Positions 18,094 through 27,035 of a stretch of 64,000 nt of DNA are shown piece after piece. A model generated the notes under the pieces. The model made no database searches. It worked only from the letters and a program-made list of their open reading frames with translations, and was not told the DNA's origin. The position numbers were made by a program, and so were the translations under genes. This stretch comes from Thermaerobacillus caldiproteolyticus (lineage in GTDB: Bacteria; Bacillota; Bacilli; Bacillales; Anoxybacillaceae), in contig NZ_JACDUT010000002.1 in NCBI RefSeq assembly GCF_013761245.1, positions 62,001-126,000 on the forward strand, read 5' to 3'. Within the stretch, counting starts at the first letter, position 1, and each line of letters begins with the position of its first letter.

Positions 18094-21000
18094 TTAAGAC
18101 TTTACAAGTTGCTTGGAATCTTCTAAACGAACGGACACTAGCTTCGACACACCTGACTCTTGCATCGTTACACCATAGAGCACGTCAGCTTCTTCCATCG
18201 TTCCCTTGCGGTGAGTGATGACAATAAATTGAGTTTGATCACTGAACCTCTTTAAGTATTGGGCATAGCGGTAAACGTTTGCTTCATCCAGCGCCGCTTC
18301 GACTTCATCCAATACGCAAAATGGCACCGGACGCACTTTTAAAATCGAAAACAGCAACGCAATCGCTGTTAAGGCTCGTTCACCGCCGGAAAGCAAGCTT
18401 AAGTTTTGCAGCTTTTTCCCCGGAGGCTGAGCAACGATCTCAATGCCGGTTTCGAGTAAATCGTTCGGGTCCGTCAGCTGCAAATCAGCACGTCCCCCGC
18501 CAAACAGCTGTTGAAATACTTCGCCAAAATGGGAACGAATTTGTTGAAACGTCGAAAGGAAGCGTTTTTTCATTTCTTGATCCATCTCATCGATGACTTG
18601 GTGTAATGTCTCTTTTGCTTGCTGTAAGTCGCTTTTTTGTTCCGTTAAAAATTGATAGCGTTCCGACACGCGTTCGTATTCATCAATTGCTCCCAAGTTG
18701 ACAGTTCCTAATTCGTCAATCGCCCGCTTAATGAGCTTTACTTTTTTGCGCGCTTCGTTCACGTCCATTGTCAGCGGATATTTTTCTTTTGCTGCTTCAA
18801 ACGTTAACATATACTCTTCGCGAAGGCGGGAAAGCAAGTTTTCCAACTCCACATCGAGGCGATTGAGCTTTACTTCTTCGTCTTTGACGATATCGACCAA
18901 TTGTTTGTACTGCCGTTTTTTCTCTTTCAATTCGCGCTCAAGGTGTTCTAGTTTTGCCTGATATTCTAATCGTTGCTCGCGGCGGCTTGCAATGAGTTCA
19001 ATTGTTTCGTTTTTGTCTTGCAATTTTTTTTGCCGTAATTGCTCAAGCTGCTCCTCGCCGGAATCGTTTGAGTTCATTTCCTCGATAAGAGCAGATAAGT
19101 CTTCTTTTGCTGTTTGAAGCTGTTTTTCCGTTTCTGACTGTTCAAGCGAAAGCCGCTCGATTTTCTCTTCGACGTTTTTCAGTAGCTGCTGCTTTTGGGC
19201 TAGGGCAATTTTCTGCTCTGTAATGACTGCTTGTAACGCTTCTTTAGAGCTTTGTTCATCTTGTTTTTGAACTGTTAATGTTTGAATGTGGTCATCAATT
19301 TCTTTCAGCTTGTTCTCCAGATCATGCAATTGCTGCTCGATGACGGTCAGCTTTTCCCTGATTTCTTTTGCCTCTTGTTCATCATGCGCTTTTTCATGGT
19401 CATAAAGCGCTAGACGTTCGTTCATATTTTTTTCTTGCAATTCCACTTCGCGTAATTCGCTTTTTACTTCTTGAAGAGCAAGTCGCCATTGTTCGGCTTG
19501 TTGCCGAAGCTCAGACAGTGCTTTTTCTTCTTGCTGGATGTCTTTCTTTTTCGTTTGGACATATCTCTCAAGCTGCTCAGTTTTTTGTTCCATTTCTTGC
19601 AGTTTCGACGCTATTGTTTCCAGCTCACGGTTTCGGCTTAGAAGCGAGTTCGCTTTTTTCGCCACTCCCCCGCCCGTCATCGCACCGCCAGGATTGACGA
19701 CATCGCCTTCGAGCGTCACAAGACGGTAGCGATAATGTAACAAGCGGGCCAGTTCATTCGCCCCTTTTAAATCCGTTGTCACAATGACGTTGCCGAGTAA
19801 GTTGGATATGACTGCTCGATAGACAGGATCATATGCAATCAACTCGCTCGCGACACCGACAAATGCCGGATGATTTTGAATAAGGGAACGTTGTTCTGCG
19901 GTCACCGATTTTGGTTGCATGACGTTCATTGGCAAAAATGTCGCCCGCCCATAGGCGTGCTTTTTTAAATAGTGAATGGCCGCACGCGCCACTTCTTCAT
20001 TTGCCACGACGATGTGCTGCATCGCACCGCCTAACGCAATTTCTAGAGCTGTCTCGTATTGGCTTGGCACTTGAATTAATTCGACAACCGCACCGTGAAT
20101 GCCTGGAAACTGCTCACGCGCTTTTAAAATTTCTTTTACACCTTGGAAAAATCCAGCGTAATCTTGCTGCATCTCTTCAAGCATTTCTTTGCGCGATTTT
20201 GTTTGCTGTAAATATTGGTACGCTTGATACAGCATTGCTTCCTTCTTTTCGAGCTCCGCCTTTGTATTAGCTAAATGAGCCGTTTTTTCTTGTAATAACG
20301 TTTCATGCTCCTGCAGCGTTTGCTCGATTTGCTTGCGCTTGCCATCTAGCTTCGTGTATTGCTCCTGCATGCGCTCCCGATCTTCCAAATATTTTCGATT
20401 TGCCTCGGCCAGTGTCGCTTGCTTTGCCTGCAATTTTTCCAACAAGGCACGTAAATGAGAGCGCTCATTTTTGAGCGAGGCTTGCTCATGGACTAGTTCA
20501 ATATAATCACTTTTTAATTGTTCGATTTTTTCTTCAACATTGATGTCATAAGATGAAAGAGACGTTTGCTTTTCTTTTAGCTCCGCTTGTATAGAATCGA
20601 TTTCCTTCTTTATATGGGCAAGCTGCTCTTTTTCTTGCTCGAACATCTGTAATAATCGCTCTTTTTTTTCCGAAAGAGAAGCGATTGTTTCTTCGAGCTG
20701 TTTTTTATATTGGGCAGCATTTTTCTTTCTTTCTTTTAGTACTTCTTTTCTGCCTTCGAGTTTTTCTAATTCTTCACTAGCCACAAGCAACACTTGTTGT
20801 AATCCATCAATGGATTCATCCAGCGCTGTAATTTGATCGCGAAGTTGTTCAATGTGCGCCTCTTCCTTTTGCAATGTCGTCGACAGCTCCATCTCTTTCT
20901 TGTGGTGCTCGGTTAGCTGTTCATGTAGAGCTGTCCATTGCTTATGCAATTCCTCAATTTCATAGACAGTAAGCGCAACTTCAAACGTTTCTAGTTCGTC

Positions 21001-21657
21001 GCGTTTTTCTAAATAGTCTTTCGCAATGGAAGCTTGCATTTTTAATGGCTCTAATTGCTGCTCTAACTCGTGCAAAATATCGCTCACACGATTCAAGTTT
21101 TCTTGTGTCTCCGCAAGCTTATTCTCCGCCTTTTTCTTGCGGATTTTATATTTTAACACCCCGGCAGCCTCTTCAAAAATCGTGCGCCGCTCTTCCGGTT
21201 TGCTGCTTAATATTTCCTCGACGCGTCCTTGACCAATGATCGAAAATGCTTCTTTTCCTAATCCAGAGTCCATAAATAAATCAATGATATCTTTTAGACG
21301 ACAAGGCTGTTGATTAATAAAGAATTCGCTTTCTCCGGAACGATAGACGCGCCTTGTAATGCTTACTTCCTGATAGTCAAGAGGCAAAAATTGATCTTCA
21401 TTATCAAGGGTTAACGTGACTTCAGCGATATTTAATGGTTTGCGCGAATCGCTCCCCGCAAAAATAATATCCTCCATTTTTGCTCCACGGAGTGATTTTG
21501 CTGACTGTTCTCCTAACACCCAGCGAATCGCATCGGTAATATTGCTTTTTCCGCTTCCATTTGGACCGACGACTGCTGTCACTCCGGGAACAAATTCGAT
21601 CGACACGCGATCGGCAAACGATTTAAATCCGATAATATCTAACCGTTTGAGGAACAT
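18094..21657 (-). CDS. smc: Chromosome condensation ATPase SMC
   Basis: 1187-residue SMC protein that, with ScpA and ScpB, organises and separates chromosomes. The head begins MFLKRLDIIGFKSFADRVSI with Walker A GPNGSGKSNITDAIRWVLGE. Two long coiled coils (about residues 170-500 and 680-1010) flank a hinge with SELIAYDPVYRAVISNLLG and a VNPGGAMTGGG loop. The C-terminal head has the ABC signature LSLLSGGERALTAIALLFSI and Walker B PFCVLDEVEAALDEAN. Length matches Bacillus SMC. An unusually long gap separates it from rnc. Confidence 0.97.
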   Translation of the reverse strand: MFLKRLDIIGFKSFADRVSIEFVPGVTAVVGPNGSGKSNITDAIRWVLGEQSAKSLRGAKMEDIIFAGSDSRKPLNIAEVTLTLDNEDQFLPLDYQEVSITRRVYRSGESEFFINQQPCRLKDIIDLFMDSGLGKEAFSIIGQGRVEEILSSKPEERRTIFEEAAGVLKYKIRKKKAENKLAETQENLNRVSDILHELEQQLEPLKMQASIAKDYLEKRDELETFEVALTVYEIEELHKQWTALHEQLTEHHKKEMELSTTLQKEEAHIEQLRDQITALDESIDGLQQVLLVASEELEKLEGRKEVLKERKKNAAQYKKQLEETIASLSEKKERLLQMFEQEKEQLAHIKKEIDSIQAELKEKQTSLSSYDINVEEKIEQLKSDYIELVHEQASLKNERSHLRALLEKLQAKQATLAEANRKYLEDRERMQEQYTKLDGKRKQIEQTLQEHETLLQEKTAHLANTKAELEKKEAMLYQAYQYLQQTKSRKEMLEEMQQDYAGFFQGVKEILKAREQFPGIHGAVVELIQVPSQYETALEIALGGAMQHIVVANEEVARAAIHYLKKHAYGRATFLPMNVMQPKSVTAEQRSLIQNHPAFVGVASELIAYDPVYRAVISNLLGNVIVTTDLKGANELARLLHYRYRLVTLEGDVVNPGGAMTGGGVAKKANSLLSRNRELETIASKLQEMEQKTEQLERYVQTKKKDIQQEEKALSELRQQAEQWRLALQEVKSELREVELQEKNMNERLALYDHEKAHDEQEAKEIREKLTVIEQQLHDLENKLKEIDDHIQTLTVQKQDEQSSKEALQAVITEQKIALAQKQQLLKNVEEKIERLSLEQSETEKQLQTAKEDLSALIEEMNSNDSGEEQLEQLRQKKLQDKNETIELIASRREQRLEYQAKLEHLERELKEKKRQYKQLVDIVKDEEVKLNRLDVELENLLSRLREEYMLTFEAAKEKYPLTMDVNEARKKVKLIKRAIDELGTVNLGAIDEYERVSERYQFLTEQKSDLQQAKETLHQVIDEMDQEMKKRFLSTFQQIRSHFGEVFQQLFGGGRADLQLTDPNDLLETGIEIVAQPPGKKLQNLSLLSGGERALTAIALLFSILKVRPVPFCVLDEVEAALDEANVYRYAQYLKRFSDQTQFIVITHRKGTMEEADVLYGVTMQESGVSKLVSVRLEDSKQLVKS

Positions 21658-21926
21658 TCGTACTCCGCCTCACTATCTTTCATCATATAAAATCTTCCTT
21701 ATTGTAACATAACTGCATGCGCAAACATAGAGTAGGAAAGAAGGGCTGACTATGTTTCGGTGAGCCAGCCCTTTCCTTCTTGGAATATGAGAATTTTGAA
21801 AAGACAAGATGATGCCTACGACGGCTAGTTCTCTTGCGCCCAATCCCCTCTTTCAAAGGACATTCGGGCTTCGAAGGCTGAACGCAGCACTTCCGCTTTT
21901 CTTGATTGTCTAGCTTGAGTGATCGC

Positions 21927-21951
21927 CCTATCCCGATGCATCGCGGATAGG
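21927..21951. repeat. 25-bp near-perfect palindrome
   Basis: CCTATCC-CGATGCATCG-GGATAGG-type sequence centred on GATGCATC; the arms match except at one off-centre base pair. It lies within the rnc-smc gap between two repeat blocks. Its role is unknown. Confidence 0.6.
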
Positions 21952-21999
21952 TAAACCGCTTATTTTCTATCATAATCAGAATTGATATCTTACTTCCTT

Positions 22000-22282
22000 T
22001 TTTGGTCTAGCTCGGCTCACAACGTGTCTACTGCTTGAATCAACTTTTTCGTTGACATGCACCGAGTCATCACAAGCCCAGCGTTTGAAAAATAACCTTC
22101 TTCCGTCGTTTTGTCTAGCTCTCTTGGGCCAAATAACCTTCCCCTCAAAGTATAAGTATATTGTAAGCACTTCTACGGACGAAGAACATTGGACGTCGCG
22201 GAGCTCTAGAATAGCGACATTTCGCCGTTTGCCTACAGAACGCGAGCCGTTTTTAGGCGAAATTAAGGCGCTAGCGCTTTTC
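22000..22282 (-). repeat. Dispersed repeat family, copy A (after rnc)
   Basis: Read on the minus strand, it begins directly after the rnc stop codon with AAAAGCGCTAGCGCC and shares ordered words with the copy after rpmB: GAAATGTCGC (22214-22223), GCTCCGCGA, GGTTATTTGG-like and the boundary GAGCTAGACAAAA (near 22110-22120). A second GAGCTAGACC lies at 22006-22015. No transposase is associated. Confidence 0.6.
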
Positions 22283-23026
22283 TTATTCTTCCATCAACGA
22301 TTTTAACTTTTGCAATGCCATTTGCGCAGCTTGTTGTTCTGCTTCTTTTTTCGATTTACCGACACCAATCCCAAGCTCTTTCCCGTTTAACGAAACACAG
22401 GAAACAAATTCCTTATTGTGAGCAGGACCTTTTTCTTGCAAAATTTTGTATTCGATGACACCGCTGCCATCGCGCTGGACAAGCTCCTGTAGCTGACTTT
22501 TATAATCCATCACATGAGAAAAAGCACCTTCATTAATTTTTGGAAAAATCGTTTGTTCCAAAAACCGAATGACCGCATCCATTCCTTGATCTAGATAAAG
22601 AGCACCGATAAACGCTTCGAACACATCTGCTAAAAGTGCGGGTCTTGTCCGCCCACCCGTCAATTCTTCCCCTTTTCCGAGCAAAACAAGCTCACCAAAA
22701 GACAAGGCATTCGCAAATTTCACAAGGGACGGTTCACAGACAATCGCAGCTCGCAGTTTCGTTAATTCTCCTTCACTCATATGGGGAAATTTTTTGAAAA
22801 GATATTGCGAAATGGTTAACTCTAATACGGCATCTCCTAAAAATTCAAGACGCTCATTATCTTCATGCGGTCGTTTGCGATGCTCATTCACATACGATGA
22901 ATGGGTAAACGCTTGGACGAGGAGCTTTTCATTTGTAAAAAATATGCCAATGTTTTCTTGCAACTGCTTAAATTGGGACCGTCTTTTTTCGCTTATTCGC
23001 TGTTCTTTGTCTCTCTGTCTCGACAT
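22283..23026 (-). CDS. rnc: Ribonuclease III
   Basis: 247-residue double-strand-specific RNase that processes rRNA precursors and structured RNAs. The catalytic signature [20 protein letters not shown] is followed by [17 protein letters not shown] and [18 protein letters not shown] with the acidic metal ligands. The C-terminal dsRNA-binding domain starts near [14 protein letters not shown] and ends [19 protein letters not shown]. The ATG at 23026 has GGAGG nine bases upstream. It lies after acpP, as in B. subtilis, but across a 330-bp gap and a terminator. Confidence 0.96.
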   Translation of the reverse strand: MSRQRDKEQRISEKRRSQFKQLQENIGIFFTNEKLLVQAFTHSSYVNEHRKRPHEDNERLEFLGDAVLELTISQYLFKKFPHMSEGELTKLRAAIVCEPSLVKFANALSFGELVLLGKGEELTGGRTRPALLADVFEAFIGALYLDQGMDAVIRFLEQTIFPKINEGAFSHVMDYKSQLQELVQRDGSGVIEYKILQEKGPAHNKEFVSCVSLNGKELGIGVGKSKKEAEQQAAQMALQKLKSLMEE

Positions 23027-23356
23027 AAATAAGAACCTCCGACTTCGTTCCATCTTAAAAATAATCCTGCACTCAATGGAAAACGACCGCTACAAACAGA
23101 AAAAGCGATGCGTCTATCATTCATTATGTCCGTTTACTCGTTCCTTACTCTATCAGAATCCTATTGAATCTCTTACGTTTTATTTACAATCAGGAACTTT
23201 CTTGCTATATAAGTCCAAATTGAAAAACCGACATAAGTTCGGTGGAAAAACAATCGAAATAATTTGTATATGTTGGAAAATGAATCTGCATTTATTATAT
23301 AATAAAAAGCATAGAAAGCCCCGTTTTGATAACGGGACTTTTCTATCTATAGATCT
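23027..23356. other. 330-bp acpP-rnc gap
   Basis: The stretch holds the acpP terminator at one end and the rnc ribosome binding site at the other. In between is AT-rich sequence with a weak second hairpin (ACCGA/TCGGT followed by TTTTTC on the minus strand, near 23225-23245). A rnc promoter is expected here, but no pair of boxes stands out. No protein-coding gene is supported. Confidence 0.6.
23314..23343 (-). terminator. Intrinsic terminator after acpP
   Basis: Minus strand: AAAGTCCCGTT pairs with AACGGGGCTTT (one mismatch) around a short loop, then T-rich sequence. It ends the fapR-plsX-fabD-fabG-acpP transcript. Confidence 0.7.
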
Positions 23357-23590
23357 TTACATACGGCTTTTTATGTAGTTCACAGCATCTCCTACTGTGA
23401 CAATTTTTTCAGCTTCTTCATCGGAAATTTCCATATTAAACTCGTCTTCCAATTCCATTACGAGTTCCACTACATCTAATGAATCGGCTCCTAAATCATC
23501 TTTGAAAGAAGCTTCAAGTGTCACTTGAGATTCTTCAACACCTAAACGGTCAACGATGATTTTCGTTACGCGCTCTAACACGTCTGTCAT
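23357..23590 (-). CDS. acpP: Acyl carrier protein
   Basis: 77-residue acidic carrier protein. The 4'-phosphopantetheine attachment serine lies in [15 protein letters not shown]. The start is the ATG at 23590 with GGAGGTG seven bases upstream; an upstream GTG belongs to the ribosome binding site. It is the last gene of the FapR-controlled lipid operon and carries the fatty acids made by FabD/FabG and used by PlsX. Confidence 0.97.
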   Translation of the reverse strand: MTDVLERVTKIIVDRLGVEESQVTLEASFKDDLGADSLDVVELVMELEDEFNMEISDEEAEKIVTVGDAVNYIKSRM

Positions 23591-23668
23591 CGTATTCACC
23601 TCCTCTCATGATTATAGTAAATTTCATGACAAAATACTAGCGAATGATAGAAATTTTTCAAGGTGCAG

Positions 23669-24412
23669 TTACATGACCATTCCGCCGTCAACGTGGAGGG
23701 TCTGCCCTGTCATGTAGTTGGCTGCATCAGATACTAGGAAAGCGACTACTTTCGCAATATCTTCTGGTTCACCAAAGCGAGCAAGCGGAATTTGTTTAAG
23801 CATTTCTGTGCGAATGTCTTCGCTGAGACGATCCGTCATATCGGTTGTAATAAATCCAGGTGCAATGGCATTGACGGTAATATTGCGGCTCGCTAGCTCT
23901 TTTGCAGCCGTTTTCGTTAACCCGATGACACCTGCTTTGGCTGCGACATAGTTCGCCTGTCCAGCATTTCCAATTACTCCAACGACCGAAGCAACATTGA
24001 CGATACGTCCGTACCGCTGCTTCATCATTGGTCGCGTCACAGCTTTCGTACAGTTGAATACCCCTTTTAAGTTAGTGTTAATCACTTCATCCCATTCTTC
24101 TTCTTTCATACGCATCAATAAATTATCGCGTGTCACACCGGCATTGTTCACTAAAATATCAAGACGTTCAAAGCGGTCAAGCACTTCTTTTACCATTCGG
24201 TCAACCGCCTCGGCGTTCGATACGTCCGCTTGAATCGCGAACGCTTCACCACCCATGTTCACAATTTCTGCAACAACTTCATTCGCCTTTGCTTCACTAC
24301 CCGCGTAGTTTACCGCTACTTTCGCTCCTTGGTGCGCTAACTCTAAGGCAATAGCGCGGCCAATTCCTCGCGATGCCCCTGTGACAAGGGCTACTTTTCC
24401 TTCTAGCATCAT
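23669..24412 (-). CDS. fabG: 3-oxoacyl-ACP reductase FabG
   Basis: 247-residue NADPH-dependent short-chain dehydrogenase that performs the first reduction of fatty-acid elongation. The cofactor motif [16 protein letters not shown], the NNAGVTRDN segment, the catalytic Ser in NVASVVGV with the YVAAKAG Tyr-Lys pair, and [14 protein letters not shown] are all present. The tandem ATGs at 24412 and 24409 overlap the fabD stop (ATGA), indicating coupled translation. Confidence 0.97.
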   Translation of the reverse strand: MMLEGKVALVTGASRGIGRAIALELAHQGAKVAVNYAGSEAKANEVVAEIVNMGGEAFAIQADVSNAEAVDRMVKEVLDRFERLDILVNNAGVTRDNLLMRMKEEEWDEVINTNLKGVFNCTKAVTRPMMKQRYGRIVNVASVVGVIGNAGQANYVAAKAGVIGLTKTAAKELASRNITVNAIAPGFITTDMTDRLSEDIRTEMLKQIPLARFGEPEDIAKVVAFLVSDAANYMTGQTLHVDGGMVM

Positions 24413-25353
24413 GATTCCTCCTTCAACGCCTGAACAGTCGCTTCTAATGAAGAGAAATCGTTCACGGCGTAAACATGAACATCCCGATTGATTTTTTTGA
24501 CAAGTCCTGATAACACTTTCCCCGGCCCGATTTCGATAAATGTGTCAACACCTAATTCTATCATTTTTTCAACAGACTGTTCCCAGCGAACAGGAGAGTA
24601 AAGCTGTTCGATTAATAATTGTTGAATTACTTCCTTTTTAACCATCGGTTCTGCAGTTACATTCGCGATCACCGGAATCGTCGCATCAGCAATCGCGATT
24701 GTGCCCAATACATCTTGTAATTTTCCAGCAGCTGGCTTCATGAGCGAAGAATGGAACGGACCGCTTACCTCAAGTGGAATGACGCGCTTAGCACCATTTT
24801 CTTTTGCAAGCTGTGACGCTTTTTCCACTCCTTCTTTCGAGCCGGAAATGACAATTTGCCCCGGGCAGTTTAAGTTGGCCAGCTGAACAGGAGTTCCTTG
24901 CTGAGATACTTCGTTCGTAATCGCTTCTAATTTTTCTGCGTCCATTCCTAACACAGCTGCCATCGTTCCTTCGCCTGCCGGTACCGCTTCTTCCATAAAC
25001 TCTCCACGCTTTCGCACCGCGTATACCGCATCACGAAATGAAAGCGCTCCTGCCGCCACAAGGGCTGTATACTCTCCTAAACTATGCCCAGCGACATAAT
25101 CCGCAACAATCCCAGCTTCCTTTACTTTTTCAAGCAACGCGATGCTCGTAGTAAGCAAAGCCGGTTGCGCATTGTACGTCAATGTCAGTGTCTGCTGTGG
25201 ACCTTCGAAAATGAGCGAAGAAAGCGAAAAGCCAAGCCGCTCGTCTGCCTCTTGAAAAATTGCGGCTACTTTTTCATCTTTTTCCGCCAATTCTTTTCCC
25301 ATTCCAACCGTTTGTGAACCTTGGCCCGGAAAAATAAATGCGATTTTCCCCAT
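24409..25353 (-). CDS. fabD: Malonyl-CoA:ACP transacylase FabD
   Basis: 314-residue enzyme that moves malonyl groups from CoA to ACP. It begins with [19 protein letters not shown]; the nucleophilic serine is in [17 protein letters not shown], and the catalytic His lies in [12 protein letters not shown]. The ATG at 25353 behind AGGAG was preferred over 25386, which would overlap plsX. Order plsX-fabD-fabG-acpP is that of B. subtilis. Confidence 0.96.
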   Translation of the reverse strand: MGKIAFIFPGQGSQTVGMGKELAEKDEKVAAIFQEADERLGFSLSSLIFEGPQQTLTLTYNAQPALLTTSIALLEKVKEAGIVADYVAGHSLGEYTALVAAGALSFRDAVYAVRKRGEFMEEAVPAGEGTMAAVLGMDAEKLEAITNEVSQQGTPVQLANLNCPGQIVISGSKEGVEKASQLAKENGAKRVIPLEVSGPFHSSLMKPAAGKLQDVLGTIAIADATIPVIANVTAEPMVKKEVIQQLLIEQLYSPVRWEQSVEKMIELGVDTFIEIGPGKVLSGLVKKINRDVHVYAVNDFSSLEATVQALKEES

Positions 25354-25366
25354 AGTTTCTCCTTTC

Positions 25367-26356
25367 TTACGACCGAATTTTTTCAAGCTCCTGTTTCAGA
25401 GTCCCTACCATATCGCTCATGACCATTTCCCGTGTTTGACGCACAGCATGGAAAATAGCATTCGCATCGGAAGAACCGTGCGCTTTCACAACGGGCGCGT
25501 TCAATCCAAATAACGCAGCCCCGCCGTATTCGGAGTAATCCATTTTCTTTTTTAACTCAAGTAATTTGGGCTTTAATACAGCTGCAGCAAGCTTGCTTGT
25601 GAAATTGCTCGTTAACGCCGTTTTTAACATCGAAAATACAGAAATGGCCGTTCCTTCAATCGTTTTTAAAGCGACGTTTCCTGTAAAGCCGTCCGCCACT
25701 ACAACGTCAGCGACACCTTGCAGTAAATCGCGGGCTTCCACGTTTCCAATAAAATGAAGATTTGTCTCTTGAAGAAGCTGAAATGCCCGCTTCGTTAAAT
25801 CGTTGCCCTTTTGGTCTTCCGTTCCGACATTTAACAAACCGATGCGGGGCTTTTTGATTCCTCTTACATGCTCAGCGTATGTCGCGCCCATGAATGCGTA
25901 TTGCAGTAAATGTTCTGGACGGGCATCGACATTTGCTCCGACATCTAAAAATACAAATCCTTTTCCATCGGTCGTCGGTAGTGTCGGTGCTAATGCTGGG
26001 CGATCAATTCCCTCCATTCGCCCGACAATAAACAGACCTGCAGCCATGAGTGCCCCGGTATTTCCTGCCGATATGCACGCATCAGCACAGCCTTGCTTTA
26101 CCTCCTCAGCCATAAGGACCATCGATGACTGCTTTTTTCTTCTTACTGCTCGCACCGGTTCATCAGTCGCTTCAATGACTTCCTCAGTATGAATGATGGT
26201 AATGCGCTCATCGGATGAAAGGTAAGAGCGAATTTTTTTCTCATCTCCGAAAAGCGTAATTTCTATATCCGGAAAGTGTTGAATCGCCTTTACAGCTCCA
26301 AGAACGATTTCTTTCGGGGCGTGGTCGCCGCCCATCGCATCAATCGCTATTTTCAT
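25367..26356 (-). CDS. plsX: Phosphate acyltransferase PlsX
   Basis: 329-residue enzyme that converts acyl-ACP to acyl-phosphate for phospholipid synthesis. The family features are the N-terminal [19 protein letters not shown], the middle [19 protein letters not shown], and [16 protein letters not shown] with [21 protein letters not shown] further on. It overlaps fapR by 17 bp, so both should be translated together. Confidence 0.97.
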   Translation of the reverse strand: MKIAIDAMGGDHAPKEIVLGAVKAIQHFPDIEITLFGDEKKIRSYLSSDERITIIHTEEVIEATDEPVRAVRRKKQSSMVLMAEEVKQGCADACISAGNTGALMAAGLFIVGRMEGIDRPALAPTLPTTDGKGFVFLDVGANVDARPEHLLQYAFMGATYAEHVRGIKKPRIGLLNVGTEDQKGNDLTKRAFQLLQETNLHFIGNVEARDLLQGVADVVVADGFTGNVALKTIEGTAISVFSMLKTALTSNFTSKLAAAVLKPKLLELKKKMDYSEYGGAALFGLNAPVVKAHGSSDANAIFHAVRQTREMVMSDMVGTLKQELEKIRS

Positions 26357-26936
26357 CTTTTACTCCATCCTTTTTCCCGATGTTAGATCGATACATTTCA
26401 AATTCCCCTGAAAAAACAAGCTCTTGTCCAACATAGCTATTGACTTCAACAAGCGTTCTTCCGTTTTCGTTCACTCCGATGACTCTGGCTTTTGCAATGA
26501 CTCGTTCGTTTTCCTTCACCTGCCGTGTAAAGCGGATGTTCGCCTTCGCCGTCAATGCCAATTCATCGTTAATGACGGCGACCGCTAACGAGTTGGCTTG
26601 GGCAAATAAATGATGTCCCCGCGCAATGCGATTTCGCTTAAACACATGCTCTTTTTTGACATCAAAAATCGAAATCGCACTGTGGTCAAGCTCAATATCA
26701 ATAATTTCACCGATGACTTCTTCAATCGGAAGAGATTTAACTTTGTCAGCTAATGATTGCTGGGCGACATGTTTAATTCGCTCGCGCAGTTCTGGAATCG
26801 ACAATTCTAAACGGTCCAGACGAATTGTTTGAATGCTAACCGAAAATTTTTCTGCTAACTCTTCATCCGTAATAAATGGATTTTCTTCAATCGTCTCTTG
26901 CAAGAGCCGTTGCCGTTCTCGTTTGCTTCTTCGCAT
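26340..26936 (-). CDS. fapR: FapR, malonyl-CoA-responsive lipid synthesis repressor
   Basis: 198-residue transcription factor. The N-terminal helix-turn-helix ([15 protein letters not shown] then [20 protein letters not shown]) is joined to a C-terminal hot-dog domain ([20 protein letters not shown]) that binds malonyl-CoA in this family. When malonyl-CoA is scarce FapR represses fatty-acid and phospholipid genes. It is the first gene of the operon and has a FapR box in its own promoter region, so it should be autoregulated. Confidence 0.96.
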   Translation of the reverse strand: MRRSKRERQRLLQETIEENPFITDEELAEKFSVSIQTIRLDRLELSIPELRERIKHVAQQSLADKVKSLPIEEVIGEIIDIELDHSAISIFDVKKEHVFKRNRIARGHHLFAQANSLAVAVINDELALTAKANIRFTRQVKENERVIAKARVIGVNENGRTLVEVNSYVGQELVFSGEFEMYRSNIGKKDGVKDENSD

Positions 26937-26956
26937 TATTCATACACCGTCCACTT

Positions 26957-26973
26957 TTATGACTAGGTACTAA
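26957..26973 (-). promoter_or_regulatory. FapR operator
   Basis: The minus strand reads TTAGTACCTAGTCATAA, very close to the FapR box of B. subtilis (TTAGTACCTAGTCTTAA type). It starts five bases after the -10 box, covering the expected start site. Confidence 0.88.
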
Positions 26974-26977
26974 CAGT

Positions 26978-27006
26978 AGTATATAATCAAAAAAAACAGA
27001 TTGCAA
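26978..27006 (-). promoter_or_regulatory. sigma-A promoter of fapR operon
   Basis: Minus-strand TTGCAA (27001-27006) and TATACT (26978-26983), 17 bp apart. The -35 box lies inside the 3' arm of the recG terminator. Confidence 0.75.
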
Positions 27007-27034
27007 GACTAAAAACGAGTTTGCAATCTGTTTT
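26993..27034 (-). terminator. Intrinsic terminator after recG
   Basis: AAAACAGATTGCAA and TTGCAATCTGTTTT form a perfect 14-bp stem around a 14-base loop, followed on the minus strand by TTTTG. It overlaps the fapR promoter. Confidence 0.88.
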
Positions 27035-27035
27035 A

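Larger units (their letters stand above)
21658..22282. other. 625-bp gap between rnc and smc; no convincing gene
   Basis: Short readings here have no recognisable similarity. The stretch holds a dispersed-repeat copy next to rnc (22000-22282), a second block with the same boundary motif (21890-21914), a 25-bp palindrome (21927-21951), and an imperfect hairpin near 21741-21780 (GGAAAGGGCTG against CAGCCCTTCTTTCC). In B. subtilis rncS and smc are almost adjacent. Confidence 0.7.

Noticed and set aside
21683-22170. Short minus-strand readings of 64 and 96 codons in the rnc-smc gap
   Set aside because: They cross repeat blocks and a palindrome, have unusual composition and no recognisable motif.
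22794-23378. 194-codon plus-strand reading across rnc and the acpP gap
   Set aside because: It lies mostly antisense to the well supported rnc gene, and the remainder is AT-rich with no domain.
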